A program made the translations under genes and the position numbers. Shown here one piece after another: positions 41,293 through 53,000 of a DNA stretch of 64,000 bases (the stretch's first letter is position 1; each line of letters starts with the position of its first letter). Under the pieces are notes generated by a model. It ran no database searches. It was not told the origin of the DNA and was given only the letters and a program-made list of their open reading frames with translations. The stretch spans positions 14,188,001 through 14,252,000 of the forward strand of contig NC_080569.1 in assembly GCF_030253575.1 (NCBI RefSeq), written 5' to 3'. The DNA comes from Rhododendron vialii. Its lineage: Eukaryota; Streptophyta; Magnoliopsida; Ericales; Ericaceae.

Positions 41293-42047
41293 ATGGTTGA
41301 GGCTACCACCAAAAAGGGCAAAAAATGGCTCCAGAAAGTGTTCAGTGGCCTTGATCATGCTTCTAAGATTTGTGAAGTTGCAAAGAAGGTTCAAACCATA
41401 AGGAAAGAACTGGATAAACTCAACCAGAACCTGATGTTCATCTTTCAAACCCTTCAAGCTAAAGACCCTGCTGGCCGATGCAGGACGGAGAGGAGGCTCC
41501 CGGGCGTTGGAAAAGACAACTTGGTGGGATTTGACGAAGCGACAACCATGCTAATTGATCAGCTCACCGCAGAAACCACAGAACTACAGGTAATCTCGAT
41601 CATAGGAATGCCTGGGCTGGGCAAGACAACTCTAGCAAATAAGGTTTATAACGACCCTAGAGTTTTACATGTATTTTCTACTTTGGCCTGGATTTATGTA
41701 TCTCAAACTTATAACAAAAAGGAATTGTTGCTTTCCATTCTGGAAGGTGGTAATCAAGTCATAACCACCATGTCTGACGTGGATGAAGCCAGCTTGGTGA
41801 AAGAAGTCTGTGGCTTTCTGTCTTGGAAATATTTAATTGTTGTTGATGATGTGTGGGAGGAGATGGACTGAGATAGCATTAAAGAGGCTTTCCCCAACCA
41901 CAAAAATGGAAGCAGAATTCTGCTAACAAATCGAAACGAACCCATGGCTGTGCATGCCGATCCACTTAGCCTGCCTTATAAGCTGGATTTTCCAACTGAT
42001 CCTCAAAGTTGGGAGAAGTTTTTAAAGGGAAATTACAGAAGCAGTTA
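41293..42047 (+). pseudogene. Truncated CC-NB-ARC (NLR) resistance gene fragment
   Basis: The frame begins with a short helical segment and then a partial NB-ARC domain: DNLVGFDEA, P-loop GMPGLGKTT, RNBS-A-like AWIYVSQTYN, kinase-2 LIVVDDVW. A TGA at 41869-41871 interrupts it right after kinase-2; the same frame continues with the RNBS-B block NGSRILLTNRNEP and stops again at 42045. GLPL, MHD and all LRRs are absent. Wording (DNLVGF, VISIIGMPGLGKTTLA) is closest to the late-blight R1-like group of CNLs. Intact NLRs sense pathogen effectors; this copy cannot. It overlaps nothing on the other strand except decayed sequence. Confidence 0.82.
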
Positions 42048-42289
42048 AGAACAGAGAAATTGATAACAATCTTGGGCATTATTATTGTTTGTTTTTTTTT
42101 AAATTGAACTATTTGTTTCAAAGATTAAAAGAGACCTATGTTTGGCATTAATTTGTGACAATGACAAACAATTACCCAAATGCACATGCCTCTGGAGAGA
42201 GAGAATTAAACCACGACTAACAGAAACTAAATGTATTGTATATTGGGATGAAATTGCAAGCAAAACAAGCAAGTGTAACTCACCATCCA

Positions 42290-43700
42290 CACACCTATTC
42301 ATTGCTGGATTGTTATTCATATCCAAAATTCGAAAGTTTGATGATTTTTGGCGATATAGTTGGTTGATCCCATAAGAAATTCTACAAAGAAGGTACTGAT
42401 ATTTGAATCTCAAATCATGAAGGTAGTGTCTCAAGTTCTAAAGCTGCAATGGACAAGCTTGTCGACATCAGTCCACAACCAAAATGATTGAATGCATGGC
42501 TATAAAACCTAATGGGCTTTGAAAACTCATGGGTTTCACAAACAAGATTAATCCTACAGCCAAGCTGGAAAAAAATGAACTTCCAGTGCTTAAATAATAA
42601 AAGGGGAAGCAAATCTTTCCAAAACAGGTTATAATTCTCATTGGACACGAAAACAAAGCAAAGGAATACCAGATTCAACATTCACAAGAGACAAACTTCC
42701 AAATGTGCTATACACGTAACCAAATGATAGAAAGTAGAATGAACATCGAGATACATAACGATTACGGAAAAAGCTACAACACATATGGATGGAAGAAAAA
42801 GGAAGAATCTTACTTCGACATGAAGCACAACTATTTCCCCAGCACATATAAGACGATCTTTAGCTACCCTGAAATGAAATTAGTGGTTCTCATTTATCCA
42901 AGGAACACAGGTCGTTGAGCTAACAAAATTGAATAGGCATGTAAAGATAAATACACAGAATACAGAGAAATTCAAAAGAAAGTGTGGATTATATTTTCTT
43001 GGACTTTTAAGACTACCAAAAAACAACAGTATTGAATATTCAAATGCCTCTGTCACTGCTTGTGATTTGCTTGTACAAGTTTTTTGATAATTCACCTAGG
43101 GCCATATCTCTCACATCTTTTTCTATAAAAAAAACCATATGCCTCCATGAAGGAATGGAAAGATGGTAGTCATGGGACTGACATGGTTTCCATAGAAGTT
43201 TTCTAAGATCTTCAGAATACCCAACAATTTACTCATTAGTTCATAAAGGTTAAAGGTTAAAAATTCTCTTTATCTGATCGTATTGAAGCTTGTTCTTAGC
43301 ATTTGCTCTATGGGCCCTCCAATCAGATTATATCATTTGTGGAATTTTGAGAAACCATTTTGCTTTAGCTTTGATCTTATCAAGATCTCAAACAGTGATT
43401 TAATAAGCAACGTCAACAGGGAAAAGTGGTCCAAACATCAAAACTACAATAGCACACATGGTTTAAAAAGCAACATACTGACTATTACTCGAGTAGCTGT
43501 ACCTCACCCAAACTAATTCTAGTTCATAAACGACAAATCGGAGCATGTCATCTGAAACTTCAAAAAACTTTTACATTAGATCATCTTACCTTCAGGAACC
43601 CAGGTTCCATGCTCCCAGATAGAACAGTTGGATATGCGTTGCCAGTGATACATATTAAAGTCTTCCATAGTATCAGTGCAGATTTAACAATGATTCCTGA
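42290..43700 (-). pseudogene. SEC11-like: Decayed SEC11-like signal peptidase catalytic subunit
   Basis: Four exon-like blocks appear in gene order on the minus strand. 43696-43590: IIVKSALILWKTLICITG then VLSGSMEPGFLK, with the catalytic-Ser motif SGSMEPG, bounded by TTTCAG and GTAAG. 42868-42814: VAKDRLICAGEIVVLHVE, bounded by TTTCAG and GTAAG. About 42690-42640: ESGIPLLCFRVQ then stop, where SEC11 has IPIVHRV. About 42405-42295: ILDMNNNPAMNR, matching the ILTKGDNNP.DDR region. The segment that should encode RGDILFLHMS is disrupted (VFLG then stop). The His of the HRV motif, part of the active site in SEC11, is replaced. In living copies SEC11 cleaves signal peptides in the ER membrane. This is a family-level reading by eye of a degraded gene. 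Confidence 0.65.
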
Positions 43701-44160
43701 AATAGAAAACAAAATCACAGCTCTAAAAGATCGTTTATTCGTATTGGATATCAAACTACCATTCACCATTGTGATCATTCCCCAGGGCGTTGCAATATGA
43801 TTTTCTTCTGATTAAAAAACGAATAGGGCTAATCTAACATAAATTGTAAAAGTAACATCACTCAAACAAGATGGGCAGATTATGATTTAAGCTCGATAGC
43901 ATACAATAACAGAAGAGGGCGGAACTATATAGATAAGTGAAATCTTCGCTCTCAGCATATTACAATTTACAACTATGAAAACCCTCTACAGCTCTCAAAG
44001 AATGATTTGAGGTGAAATGCATCCAAGTTCTACAAAAATAGCATAACTCTTTGGTTTCATCTCCAGTATTAGTATCTAGTACACCTTGCCACAATTGAAG
44101 CTCAAGAAGGAAAACAAACATATAACTCTTATAATGCAATTAAGAAAATTGCAGCCCAGG

Positions 44161-46608
44161 TCAGCAAATTTTGCTCTGGTGCTGGGGTGAAATGCATCCA
44201 CGTTCCACGAACCGTAGCATAAGCTTATTTGCTTCATCTGATTTCCCCTCTAGCATCAATCTCTTGCACACTTTCTCACATAACTTCAAATCAGGGATCA
44301 GATTCCGATCAAACATCCGACACCCCACCTTATATGACAACAGAGGAATACCTTTACTCATATAACTCTCCATAAGCATGTGGCATGTACTGGCATCAAA
44401 TCTTGAAGCTGTCCTCAAAACCTTTCCCAAGAGTTTATATGCCTCGTCAAGGTTTCCAAGACTACAAAGCTTTTCTATAACCTGATTATACACTGTTCTG
44501 CAATCTTTTCTAGAAAGCATCTTCTCCAATAATTTCAACAAATCTTCCACCCTACTTTGTTCACAAAATCTACAGATGATTGAACGGTATGTAATAGGAC
44601 TAGGAACCAAACCCTTGTGGAGCATTTTCTTGGTCAGTTCAATTGCGTCTTCTATTCTGCCTTTCTTTGCTAATGCATTAATAATTGTTGTATAAGTGAC
44701 GGTGTCAGGGCATCTGTCACTCAAATACATGTCATCAAGCAACGAGAGCGCAGCATCCACATCACCTCTCTGACAAAATCCATGAATTACAGTGCTAAAG
44801 TTTACCGCATTAACTGCACATCCCTTGTGCAAACACTCCTCCATAAAATTCTTAGCATCATTAACTCTACTCTCTCGACAAAGAGACTGAATCACTAAGT
44901 TGATTTCAACTGCGGTCGGTTGAAACCCCTTTCTGATCATTTCCTTGACCACATCACAAGCCTCAGATAATTTCCCTTCCCTACGGAGCCCATGCATCAC
45001 AACACTATATGTAATGCAATTTGGGGTCCACCATTCTTCCTCACTCAAGTTCATCATTTCCCTTGCCTCTGATGATTTCCCACTTCTGCAAAGCCCATTT
45101 AACAAGGCCGTATATGAGATAGTGTTTGGTTTGCAACCTTGTCTGTTCATCACCTGCATCAACTTTTTGGCTTCATCCACCTCTCCTACGCGACAAAACC
45201 CATGGACAACTGCACTGTAAGTCACTACATCAGGACTGCATCCCTTCGTGATCATTTCCCCTAAAAGTTCTTTCGCCCTATCTATTCTTCCCTCTTGACA
45301 AAACGAGTTAATTATCGCACTATACCCAACCTTATCCACCAAGAATCCTCTCTCTTCTGCTTCCTTTAAAAATACTACGGCGTCGTCGCTATGACCATGT
45401 TTGGTTAACATATGGATAAGGGTATTGTAAGTAACCTGGTCCGGTAATAGTTTGCCATCCTTCAACATCTTCCCCATCAGCTCCCTCACTTCTTTGATCC
45501 TCTTCTCCTTGCATAGAAAACCCATCACTGTGTAGTAACTAACTTTATCTGGTGAACAACCTTCAAATGGCATTTCATCGATTAGACTCACCGCATCGTC
45601 AATCCGATGCAAATCACAATATCCCTTGATCAAGCAATTGAAAGTTACAACACTACGTTCAATCCCAATAACTCGCATCCTATTCAAAAACCGCAATGCT
45701 TTCTCCAACCTGTTCCCCTTCACTAAAACATAAATGGCAGCGTTGCATATTGACAAATCAGGTTCAACTCCTGCCTTTTGCATCAGAAATAAAACTTGCA
45801 TTGCTTTCACCATATTACCAGCTCGACTATGAGATATCATCACATAAACGAAAGCTTGTGGCTGAAGCTCAATTCCCCTTCTCAACATCAGACGAAGGAC
45901 CCTTTGAGCACCATCATACAACTTGGTCTTACTGAGGACCTCAAGCATTGCATAGTACACGATAAGGTCATGTCGGTATCGCCATTGTCGGTCAGCCCAA
46001 TAGAAAAATTTCAAAGCATTCCGTTCATCGTTCTGAACGCGCAAAACAGCACAAACATGTCGAGGTTTGAGGCTTCTTAGCAGGTGCCTCAACTCGTTTT
46101 CAAGCTTCGGATTCCACGATGACCGAAGACTAATCAACCTACAAACTTCTTTCACAAGAGGGTGTCTTGATTCATCTTCATCCCCACCAACAATCCTAAA
46201 AGTTTGCCTTTGGGGCTTGTTCGTGCTGGCCATATTCAAAACCCCAATATCATGATCATTGTCACTCTCACCCTCCCCTTCTTCAGACTCCTTATCCTCA
46301 TCTGCGTCACCGAAATTACAAGTTTTTCTATGCTCATCACTAGTATTACCACAAGAACTCAAAAGCCCAAATTTTTTGAGATCCATTTCTTCAACTCTTG
46401 CGTACCCATGTTCATTCTCATCAATTTGTTCTGTATCCACGCATCCGGCGCATAAACAAGGGTCAATATGAGAACTAGGGTTAGGGTTTTCTGATGACCA
46501 TGAGGAAAAAAATGTACCAGCCCTATTACAGCATATTGGGTTTCCATTACATTGGCTTCTGAGTTCAAAAGTTAGCCTTTTTTCCAGTAGCTTCCACCTA
46601 AATGCCAT
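44161..46608 (-). CDS. P-class pentatricopeptide repeat (PPR) protein
   Basis: An intronless frame of 815 residues. PPR proteins bind organellar RNA, one base per ~35-residue repeat, and control its stability, translation or splicing. From about residue 205 to 780 the protein is a run of roughly 16 P-type repeats with signatures such as VVTFNCLIKGYC, VSYYTVMGFLC, VTYNTLIHML, VVTYSAVVHGFC and ISYTALLNGLC. There is no C-terminal E or DYW domain, so RNA editing is unlikely. Residues ~95-125 form an acidic linker (D/E-rich, EEGEGESDND). Start: the ATG at 46608 opens MAFRWKLLEKR, a basic N-terminus that fits organellar import; an upstream GTG in frame is not used. The subfamily member cannot be named safely. 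Confidence 0.92.
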   Translation of the reverse strand: MAFRWKLLEKRLTFELRSQCNGNPICCNRAGTFFSSWSSENPNPSSHIDPCLCAGCVDTEQIDENEHGYARVEEMDLKKFGLLSSCGNTSDEHRKTCNFGDADEDKESEEGEGESDNDHDIGVLNMASTNKPQRQTFRIVGGDEDESRHPLVKEVCRLISLRSSWNPKLENELRHLLRSLKPRHVCAVLRVQNDERNALKFFYWADRQWRYRHDLIVYYAMLEVLSKTKLYDGAQRVLRLMLRRGIELQPQAFVYVMISHSRAGNMVKAMQVLFLMQKAGVEPDLSICNAAIYVLVKGNRLEKALRFLNRMRVIGIERSVVTFNCLIKGYCDLHRIDDAVSLIDEMPFEGCSPDKVSYYTVMGFLCKEKRIKEVRELMGKMLKDGKLLPDQVTYNTLIHMLTKHGHSDDAVVFLKEAEERGFLVDKVGYSAIINSFCQEGRIDRAKELLGEMITKGCSPDVVTYSAVVHGFCRVGEVDEAKKLMQVMNRQGCKPNTISYTALLNGLCRSGKSSEAREMMNLSEEEWWTPNCITYSVVMHGLRREGKLSEACDVVKEMIRKGFQPTAVEINLVIQSLCRESRVNDAKNFMEECLHKGCAVNAVNFSTVIHGFCQRGDVDAALSLLDDMYLSDRCPDTVTYTTIINALAKKGRIEDAIELTKKMLHKGLVPSPITYRSIICRFCEQSRVEDLLKLLEKMLSRKDCRTVYNQVIEKLCSLGNLDEAYKLLGKVLRTASRFDASTCHMLMESYMSKGIPLLSYKVGCRMFDRNLIPDLKLCEKVCKRLMLEGKSDEANKLMLRFVERGCISPQHQSKIC

Positions 46609-46949
46609 GAATAGAAGCACCTAGGGGTCGATTTGAGGATCAAAAACATTTCAGTGGGACAAATTCAGATTCACAGTTAAAAAATCTTGGACATGTAGTA
46701 CAGAAAGAAGCGAAAAGAGGAACAAGAATGATTGGGAATTGAGTATAAAACGGTCAACAAAATATGCACCTGGAACAGAGGATTAACCAGTGAAGAGCAA
46801 GGATTCTTTTCTAATGCGGAGGTAACGAAGAAGGAGAGGCAGAAGTGACTAACGTTTGTGGATATAGCAACGCCGTTCCCAGCTTTTCGCAGATCAGTGC
46901 GGTCGGTGTTGTTTTGACAAGGGTTAATTAGGTCTCGTGCGGCTAAATA

Positions 46950-47335
46950 AATCAACACGCTTATTTTTTTTTCTTATTTAAATTTTTTTTGTATTTGTTA
47001 ATTTGTTTTTAATTTTTTAAAAATTATTATATTGTTATAATAAGAGAATTTTTTTTTGTATTTATTAATTTTTCATCAATTTTTAAAAAATTATCGCATC
47101 GTCATAATAAGGGAAATCTAAGGAATAAAAATTACGATCGAAACTTAATTTTTTTATTAAAAATAAAAATAAGCTAATAAACCAATTTTTTTATTTTTAT
47201 AAAAAAAATTTGAATTTCGATCATAATTTTTTACTGACGAGATATAATTCTAAAAAATTAATGAAAAATTAATAAATACAAAAAAAAAATTAAATAAAAA
47301 TAAAAAAAACAAGCCAATTACTTATTTAACTTGAA
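46950..47335. mobile_element. AT-rich foldback element between PPR and hydrolase genes
   Basis: The left end (GCTTATTTTTTTTTCTTATTTAA, shortened: GCTTATTTTTTTTTCTT) is mirrored on the right (AAAAAAAACAAGCC near 47305-47316). AATAAATACAAAAAAAAA at 47271-47290 mirrors TTTTTTTTTGTATTTATTAAT at 47047-47068. Similar wording occurs at 49680-49800 and 56109-56690, so this is a dispersed palindromic family. It lies in the space between the divergent PPR and hydrolase genes and so could influence both promoters. Confidence 0.5.
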
Positions 47336-47513
47336 CGGGTCTTACTGTTAGCTCCTTTAAAACTCCAAAAATATACTGACTGTAGTAAAACGAAGAAAGA
47401 TCAGAACCGTCGTACATATAAACCGTTTGCTTCCCTTCTCTATTCTATTTGCTGTAGCTGTAGAACAGGCCGAGAGAATCCCGCTGCACACCTCTCTCTC
47501 TCTCCACCGGACA

Positions 47514-50023
47514 ATGGAGTTCACCGGCAATGTCGGCGAGAACGGCTACGCCGCTGAACCCCGATCGGCTGTGATATTCCTGGGCACCGGTTGTTCGAGC
47601 GCTTTACCCAACGCCAGGTGCCTCATCCAGCCATCAGATCCTCCCTGTCAAGTTTGCTTCTCCTCCTTGTCCCTCCCACCCGATCGAAACCCCAACTACA
47701 GGTGATTCTTTCAATCTCGTGGTTTTGGTTTTTGGTTTTTGTTCGAGGCATGGACCCGTGAATGTAGGATTTAGAACGCGCTATGAAAGAAAAGAAAGGA
47801 AAATAAAAAAAAATCCTCAGGGGTTGTTTGGTTCCTATGTCAGGGAAAGGAAAAGAAAATAGAAAGGAAAAGAAAGGAGAAAGCTCTGGAACACTGAGGA
47901 AAATGAAAAGAAAGGAAAAAGTTCTCATTTTCTTTCCATTTTCCCCTTAAAACCAAACAAGAAAAATTTATTTTCCTCATAATTTCTTTTCATTTTCTTT
48001 CCACAACCAAACAAGAGAAAAGAATCTATTTTCTTCACATTTTCCCTCTCTTTTATTTTCATTTCCTCTCCACAAGTTCCAAACAGAGCCTAAGGTCCAG
48101 TGTTTTTTCTTTGAGGCTTGTTAGGTTAGGTGCACTGAGAAATATGTTTATCAGATTCTTTTTTTTTTGGTCGTAATAGGAACGGCCCTTTATAAGTTCC
48201 CCATGTTTTTTTACTTTTACAGTTTGTTTAGTAGCTTATTTTTGGGCTGTTTGACTTTGATGATTCTTTTGGGGGATAAATTTGCTATCTTATAATCGCC
48301 AGTCTATTTTAGCTCTGAAACGCAAAAATAAAAAAATTCTGCCCAAACAGCTTGGCTCTTTTAACTCCTCTTTCTCAAGAAGAAAAAATCTCTCCTTAGC
48401 TTAGAGTGGTGGTGATGAGTTTTGTCGGTTGGGGTTGTCTTGTGGTATACACAGTATATTGGATAATGTGCAAGATGAGCGTGCTCATTTTTTTTTTTTT
48501 GGGTAAGTAATTTCATTTCACCAAAAGCACAGAAACTACAAAAACAATGGGGCCTCCCCCTGAACAACAATACAAGGAACAACAAGACTATGCAAGAGCA
48601 TTAGCCATTATTGATTCTAAAAGCTCTAGAGTTAAGTAACCAATCATCACAAATTTTCCTATTAAGGCAAGAAAACTTTATAGAATTAAAAGAACAACAC
48701 TTGGCTCTAATCGCATCAAAAATCGCTGCAGCTAGGCCATCTACATACCTGCTCTTGTTTTGAAATATCCTTATGTTACACTCACCCTACAGGAAGTAAG
48801 AAGTTGCTGCCAAAGATAACTTGTATACAGTACTACAAAAACTGTAATAGGGCATTATGGCATACACAATATATTGGATAATGTGCAAGATGAGTGTGCC
48901 CATTATGGCATTTAGGGTTGGGAATGTGCAAGATGAGCATGCCCGTTATGGCATTTGATTGGAAAGGATCAGAAGATGACAATTTTGCTTAGACCACAGC
49001 AACCATTGTGATTTGTGACGACCTGTAATAGGGCTTTTGCAGTTGGTAGCTGGATCATTATTAGGGGTGTCAAATAGGCGGGTTTTGGCCAAATTGGGTA
49101 AGTTATTAGTGGGTTGAGTCTTTAATGGGTTACTGACCCATTTAGACCCAATTAGTTATGAGCCTAATTACCCATACCCAACCCAACCCATTTATTTGAA
49201 ATCAAACCCGACCCGCCCATTAACCCAATTACATATATATTAAAATTTAAAATGACTAACATACTCATGTACACTAAAATGACCGTATTGCCCCTGTACA
49301 TTTAAATGACCAAATTACCCTTGTATATTAAAATTACCATTTAAATGACCAAATTACCCTTGTATATTAAAATTACCACAATACTCCTTATGTACTAAAA
49401 TGACCAAATTACCTTTGTACACTAAAATTATTGAACCAAATGGAGATTCTGCTGAAATTTTAGGGATTTTTGGACAAAAGAATTTAGAGTTTTGGTTTTT
49501 TTTTTTTTACTCAATTTCCTCTTCTAAATTGTTGGTGATTATTATATCCAGATTAGCTTTTTTAAACCTTTTGCCAAATCCGTGGGCTATCTCCACCCCC
49601 AATCTCTCTTATAACAGTAAGGTACCTTTAACAATCAATATTAAGGATATGTTTGAATTAAAAAGTCAAGTCAAGTGAATTATTTTTTTGTCTTTAAAAA
49701 AGTATGATCGAAACTCATAATTTTTTTAATAAAGACAAAAATAAGTCAAAAAGATAATTTTTTTTGTGTTTTTAATTATGAGTTTTGATCAAAATTTTAT
49801 ACTTTTCAATCCAAAATGTTGGTGAATGGTACCCATCCAACATTTCAATCCACCGGTTAGAAAATGAGGTAATGGTGTTAATTTTGGATTCAATAAAGTC
49901 ACCTCAATTTGCAATTGCCTTTTAATTAGATTTCAGAGATCAATAAATATTTTGGGAAGCTATTTGCGACGGCAGAAGGATGGTGGGAGCCTGGGAGGGG
50001 GTGTCGGGCAGCGGTTGGGAAGG

Positions 50024-50077
<54 letters not shown>

Positions 50078-53000
50078 CTTGCCTTGTTTTGGGTTCATTA
50101 AGTGGGACCCACCTGACTGAGGTGGCCTGCCACTTCAATTCTTGGACATGTTCTTGATGGTTTCGTACTCATGGATCATAGCATTCCTCGTCTATTTTTG
50201 TTTGGGTCATGTTTATGATTTATTGGGTCATTTAAGTTGAACCAATTGATGCCCAATTGAGACCCAATTAATAAATGGGTTAGATGGGTTGGACCCATTC
50301 TAACCCAACTAATTAATGGGTTGGGTTGGGTCTATTTTCTAGTAGATGGATTTGGGTTCAATTTGCCACCCCTAATCATTATGATGCTCACACAGACCTT
50401 TTCTAACAAAGCAGCCCAATCACTTGAAAGAAGCTGGAAGAACCAATCCAACTTTGGCAATCACTTCGCTTGCATTTGGTTGAGTTGTTATGTTTCTTTT
50501 ATTATTAGTTGAATGATTCAGTTCCCATACTAACAAAATAGAGGTATGGTACTAATGGACTTCAAATGAATAGGTGCAATACATCTCTTCTCATTGATTA
50601 TTGCCGAAGAGACGGTGAACACCGTTACGTATTGGTAGATGTTGGAAAGACATTCCGGGAACAAGTGCTTCGGTGGTTTACTTTCCATAAGATACCTCGG
50701 ATCGATTCGGTTAGTTTACTTCTTTTAGTGCTTCTCGTACTGACATGTGTATTTGAAAATTAATGGGCCTTTTCAATTGTGAAACCATTATATAATTACT
50801 TTCAAGCAGATATGCCAACAAGTGTTTGCATTTATCATGGTATATGGCATGGCTTCTCCTTGGTTCTTTCTGCATATGCAAGAATGTACGGAAATGATAT
50901 ACTCACTATATCGTGCATATGATGTAAACTTTTGCCTACTGGGGTTGGAGGAAGACAAAGTACAGCCTCTTCAATCATGTCTAATTACCCCCAAAGAAAG
51001 TTGTTAAATCAAGTGTTGGCATTTGGCACTTTTGGCGAATGTGTGAACAGGTGTGTTTTGGGGACAGAAGTGTGGAACTTACTCATCTTAAATGCGGAAA
51101 ACAAGTTTAATATGGAAAGTAGAAGAAGTGAATGGCATTAAGCTGGTGATGTCTGTAGCTTATTTTTATTGTATAGATAGAGGATTGTCTCCCTAGTTGA
51201 TTCTTATTAGCTTTTTTGTTTGTTGTGTGTGCACAATTGTGCTTGCCCAATATGTATGACTTATCTTTATACTTGTGTTTAAATAGAAAATATGATGAAC
51301 TAATGCGTATATTTCCTGCAGATTGTTTTGACCCATGAACATGCAGATGCAGTTCTTGGTCTTGATGATATTCGTGCTGTGCAACCACATAGCCCTACAA
51401 ATGACATTGCTCCCACTCCTATCTACCTCACTCGGGAGGCAATGGATAGGTAACTATTGAACTGCTTTTGGACCGACGTGTACTATTCCCTCACCAAATC
51501 TTTTGATGTTTTTCAATCCACACCGGCACAATTCCGAGATTTAACCGTGATACATATTTTAATATTCTCAACAATGGCATCGGGATAATGTCTACTTACC
51601 TGCTTGTAGGGACTTGGAATGAAAATATTGCCGTACTGTCCACTTACCTGTTTGTATCATTTAATTGGGGCCAGCACCAATGTTTAAGATCCCCCATATT
51701 ATTAACTAATGGTTTCATAATCTGTAACATTTTTCTTAAAACTAATATAAAAAGTCGTTTATCTCTATTTTGTTACAATTTAATAAGTTATCGACCAGTT
51801 ACTGGATAAAACATTGTCGGGGGCTTGCATTACACAGTGATCATAAACTTATTTGGGGGGCTAGAAATGGCATTAACTTATGGCATTATTGGGTTTTTTT
51901 TTTTTTCCCCCCCAAATTAACATGCATTCTTTCTAGTTTTCCTGTGACACTTTTGCATGCTTCTATCCAACAGCGTTGACATGAAGTTCCCTTACCTGGT
52001 TCAGAAAAAGCTGAAGGAAGGTCAGGAAGTGAGACGGGTGTCACAGCTTGAGTGGAAGATAATCGAGAATGATTGTAAGAAGCCATTTGTTGCATCAGGA
52101 CTAGAACTTGTTCCTTTGCCTGTTAGTTGCACCAAATCTTACTTTTCTATGATTTTAGATCTTATTCCTTAGATATTTCCTTGTTACATACTGCTTATTT
52201 TATGATGTAGGTGATGCATGGTGAAGATTATATTTCTTTGGGTTTTCTTTTTGGTGAAAATTGCAAAGTAGCATATATATCTGATGTTTCTCGAATTCTT
52301 CCAACCACCGAGCACCGTGAGTTTTTTTCCCTCTCATTTTGTTGCATGTCTTCCTTTAACATACAAACCAAATTTTGGAAGGAATTACTAGTTGGAAAAC
52401 TTGGTTGTTCTAATCTTGGGCAACAGACTCCAATATTTCACCTTCCAGGTTCTTCAGTACTATTGCATACTAATGTTATCTCACTGAAACTATTTATCCT
52501 TTCTTCACATCGGTGATGTACTTTTCTCCATTCATTGGAAATTTAAGCTTCTAATTGCTCGGTACAACTAGAAGATCATTACATTTTGGTTATAACTTAT
52601 ACCGGCAAGTCTATCATGGTTACTCCTTTTCTCTTTAAGTAACTATTAAGACCTTGCTAGCAAAATGCGGTGAACCAAAGCTGAGTGAATGATACACATA
52701 CACTTGAAACATACTGAGGAAGTTGAGGAAACTTGAAGGAAAGAGCCATCCCTTGTTTTTTTCTTCCTTTTGTCCCTCTTACTACTACTATTATTATTAA
52801 GTTGTAGCAGAGGGTCACTGCATTAAATGGGTGGTAATATCAGTCACTTGCCTTGTCTTTTGTTCTATATGAAGTCCATACATGCTTGATTGCCATACTT
52901 GTGGCATTACATAAGTATGTGTAAACTTGCATGTTTCACATCATAAAAGTTGCGAATTTAAGTGAGGTCTTTTTTGGCATTCATGTTGCTTGCAGCTTGC

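Noticed and set aside
41125..41457. Minus-strand frame of 110 codons
   Set aside because: It lies antisense to the start of the NLR fragment, whose P-loop and kinase-2 motifs identify the coding strand.
44945..46568. Several plus- and minus-strand frames of 60-94 codons
   Set aside because: They are shadows of the PPR gene, which has consistent repeats across the full minus-strand frame.
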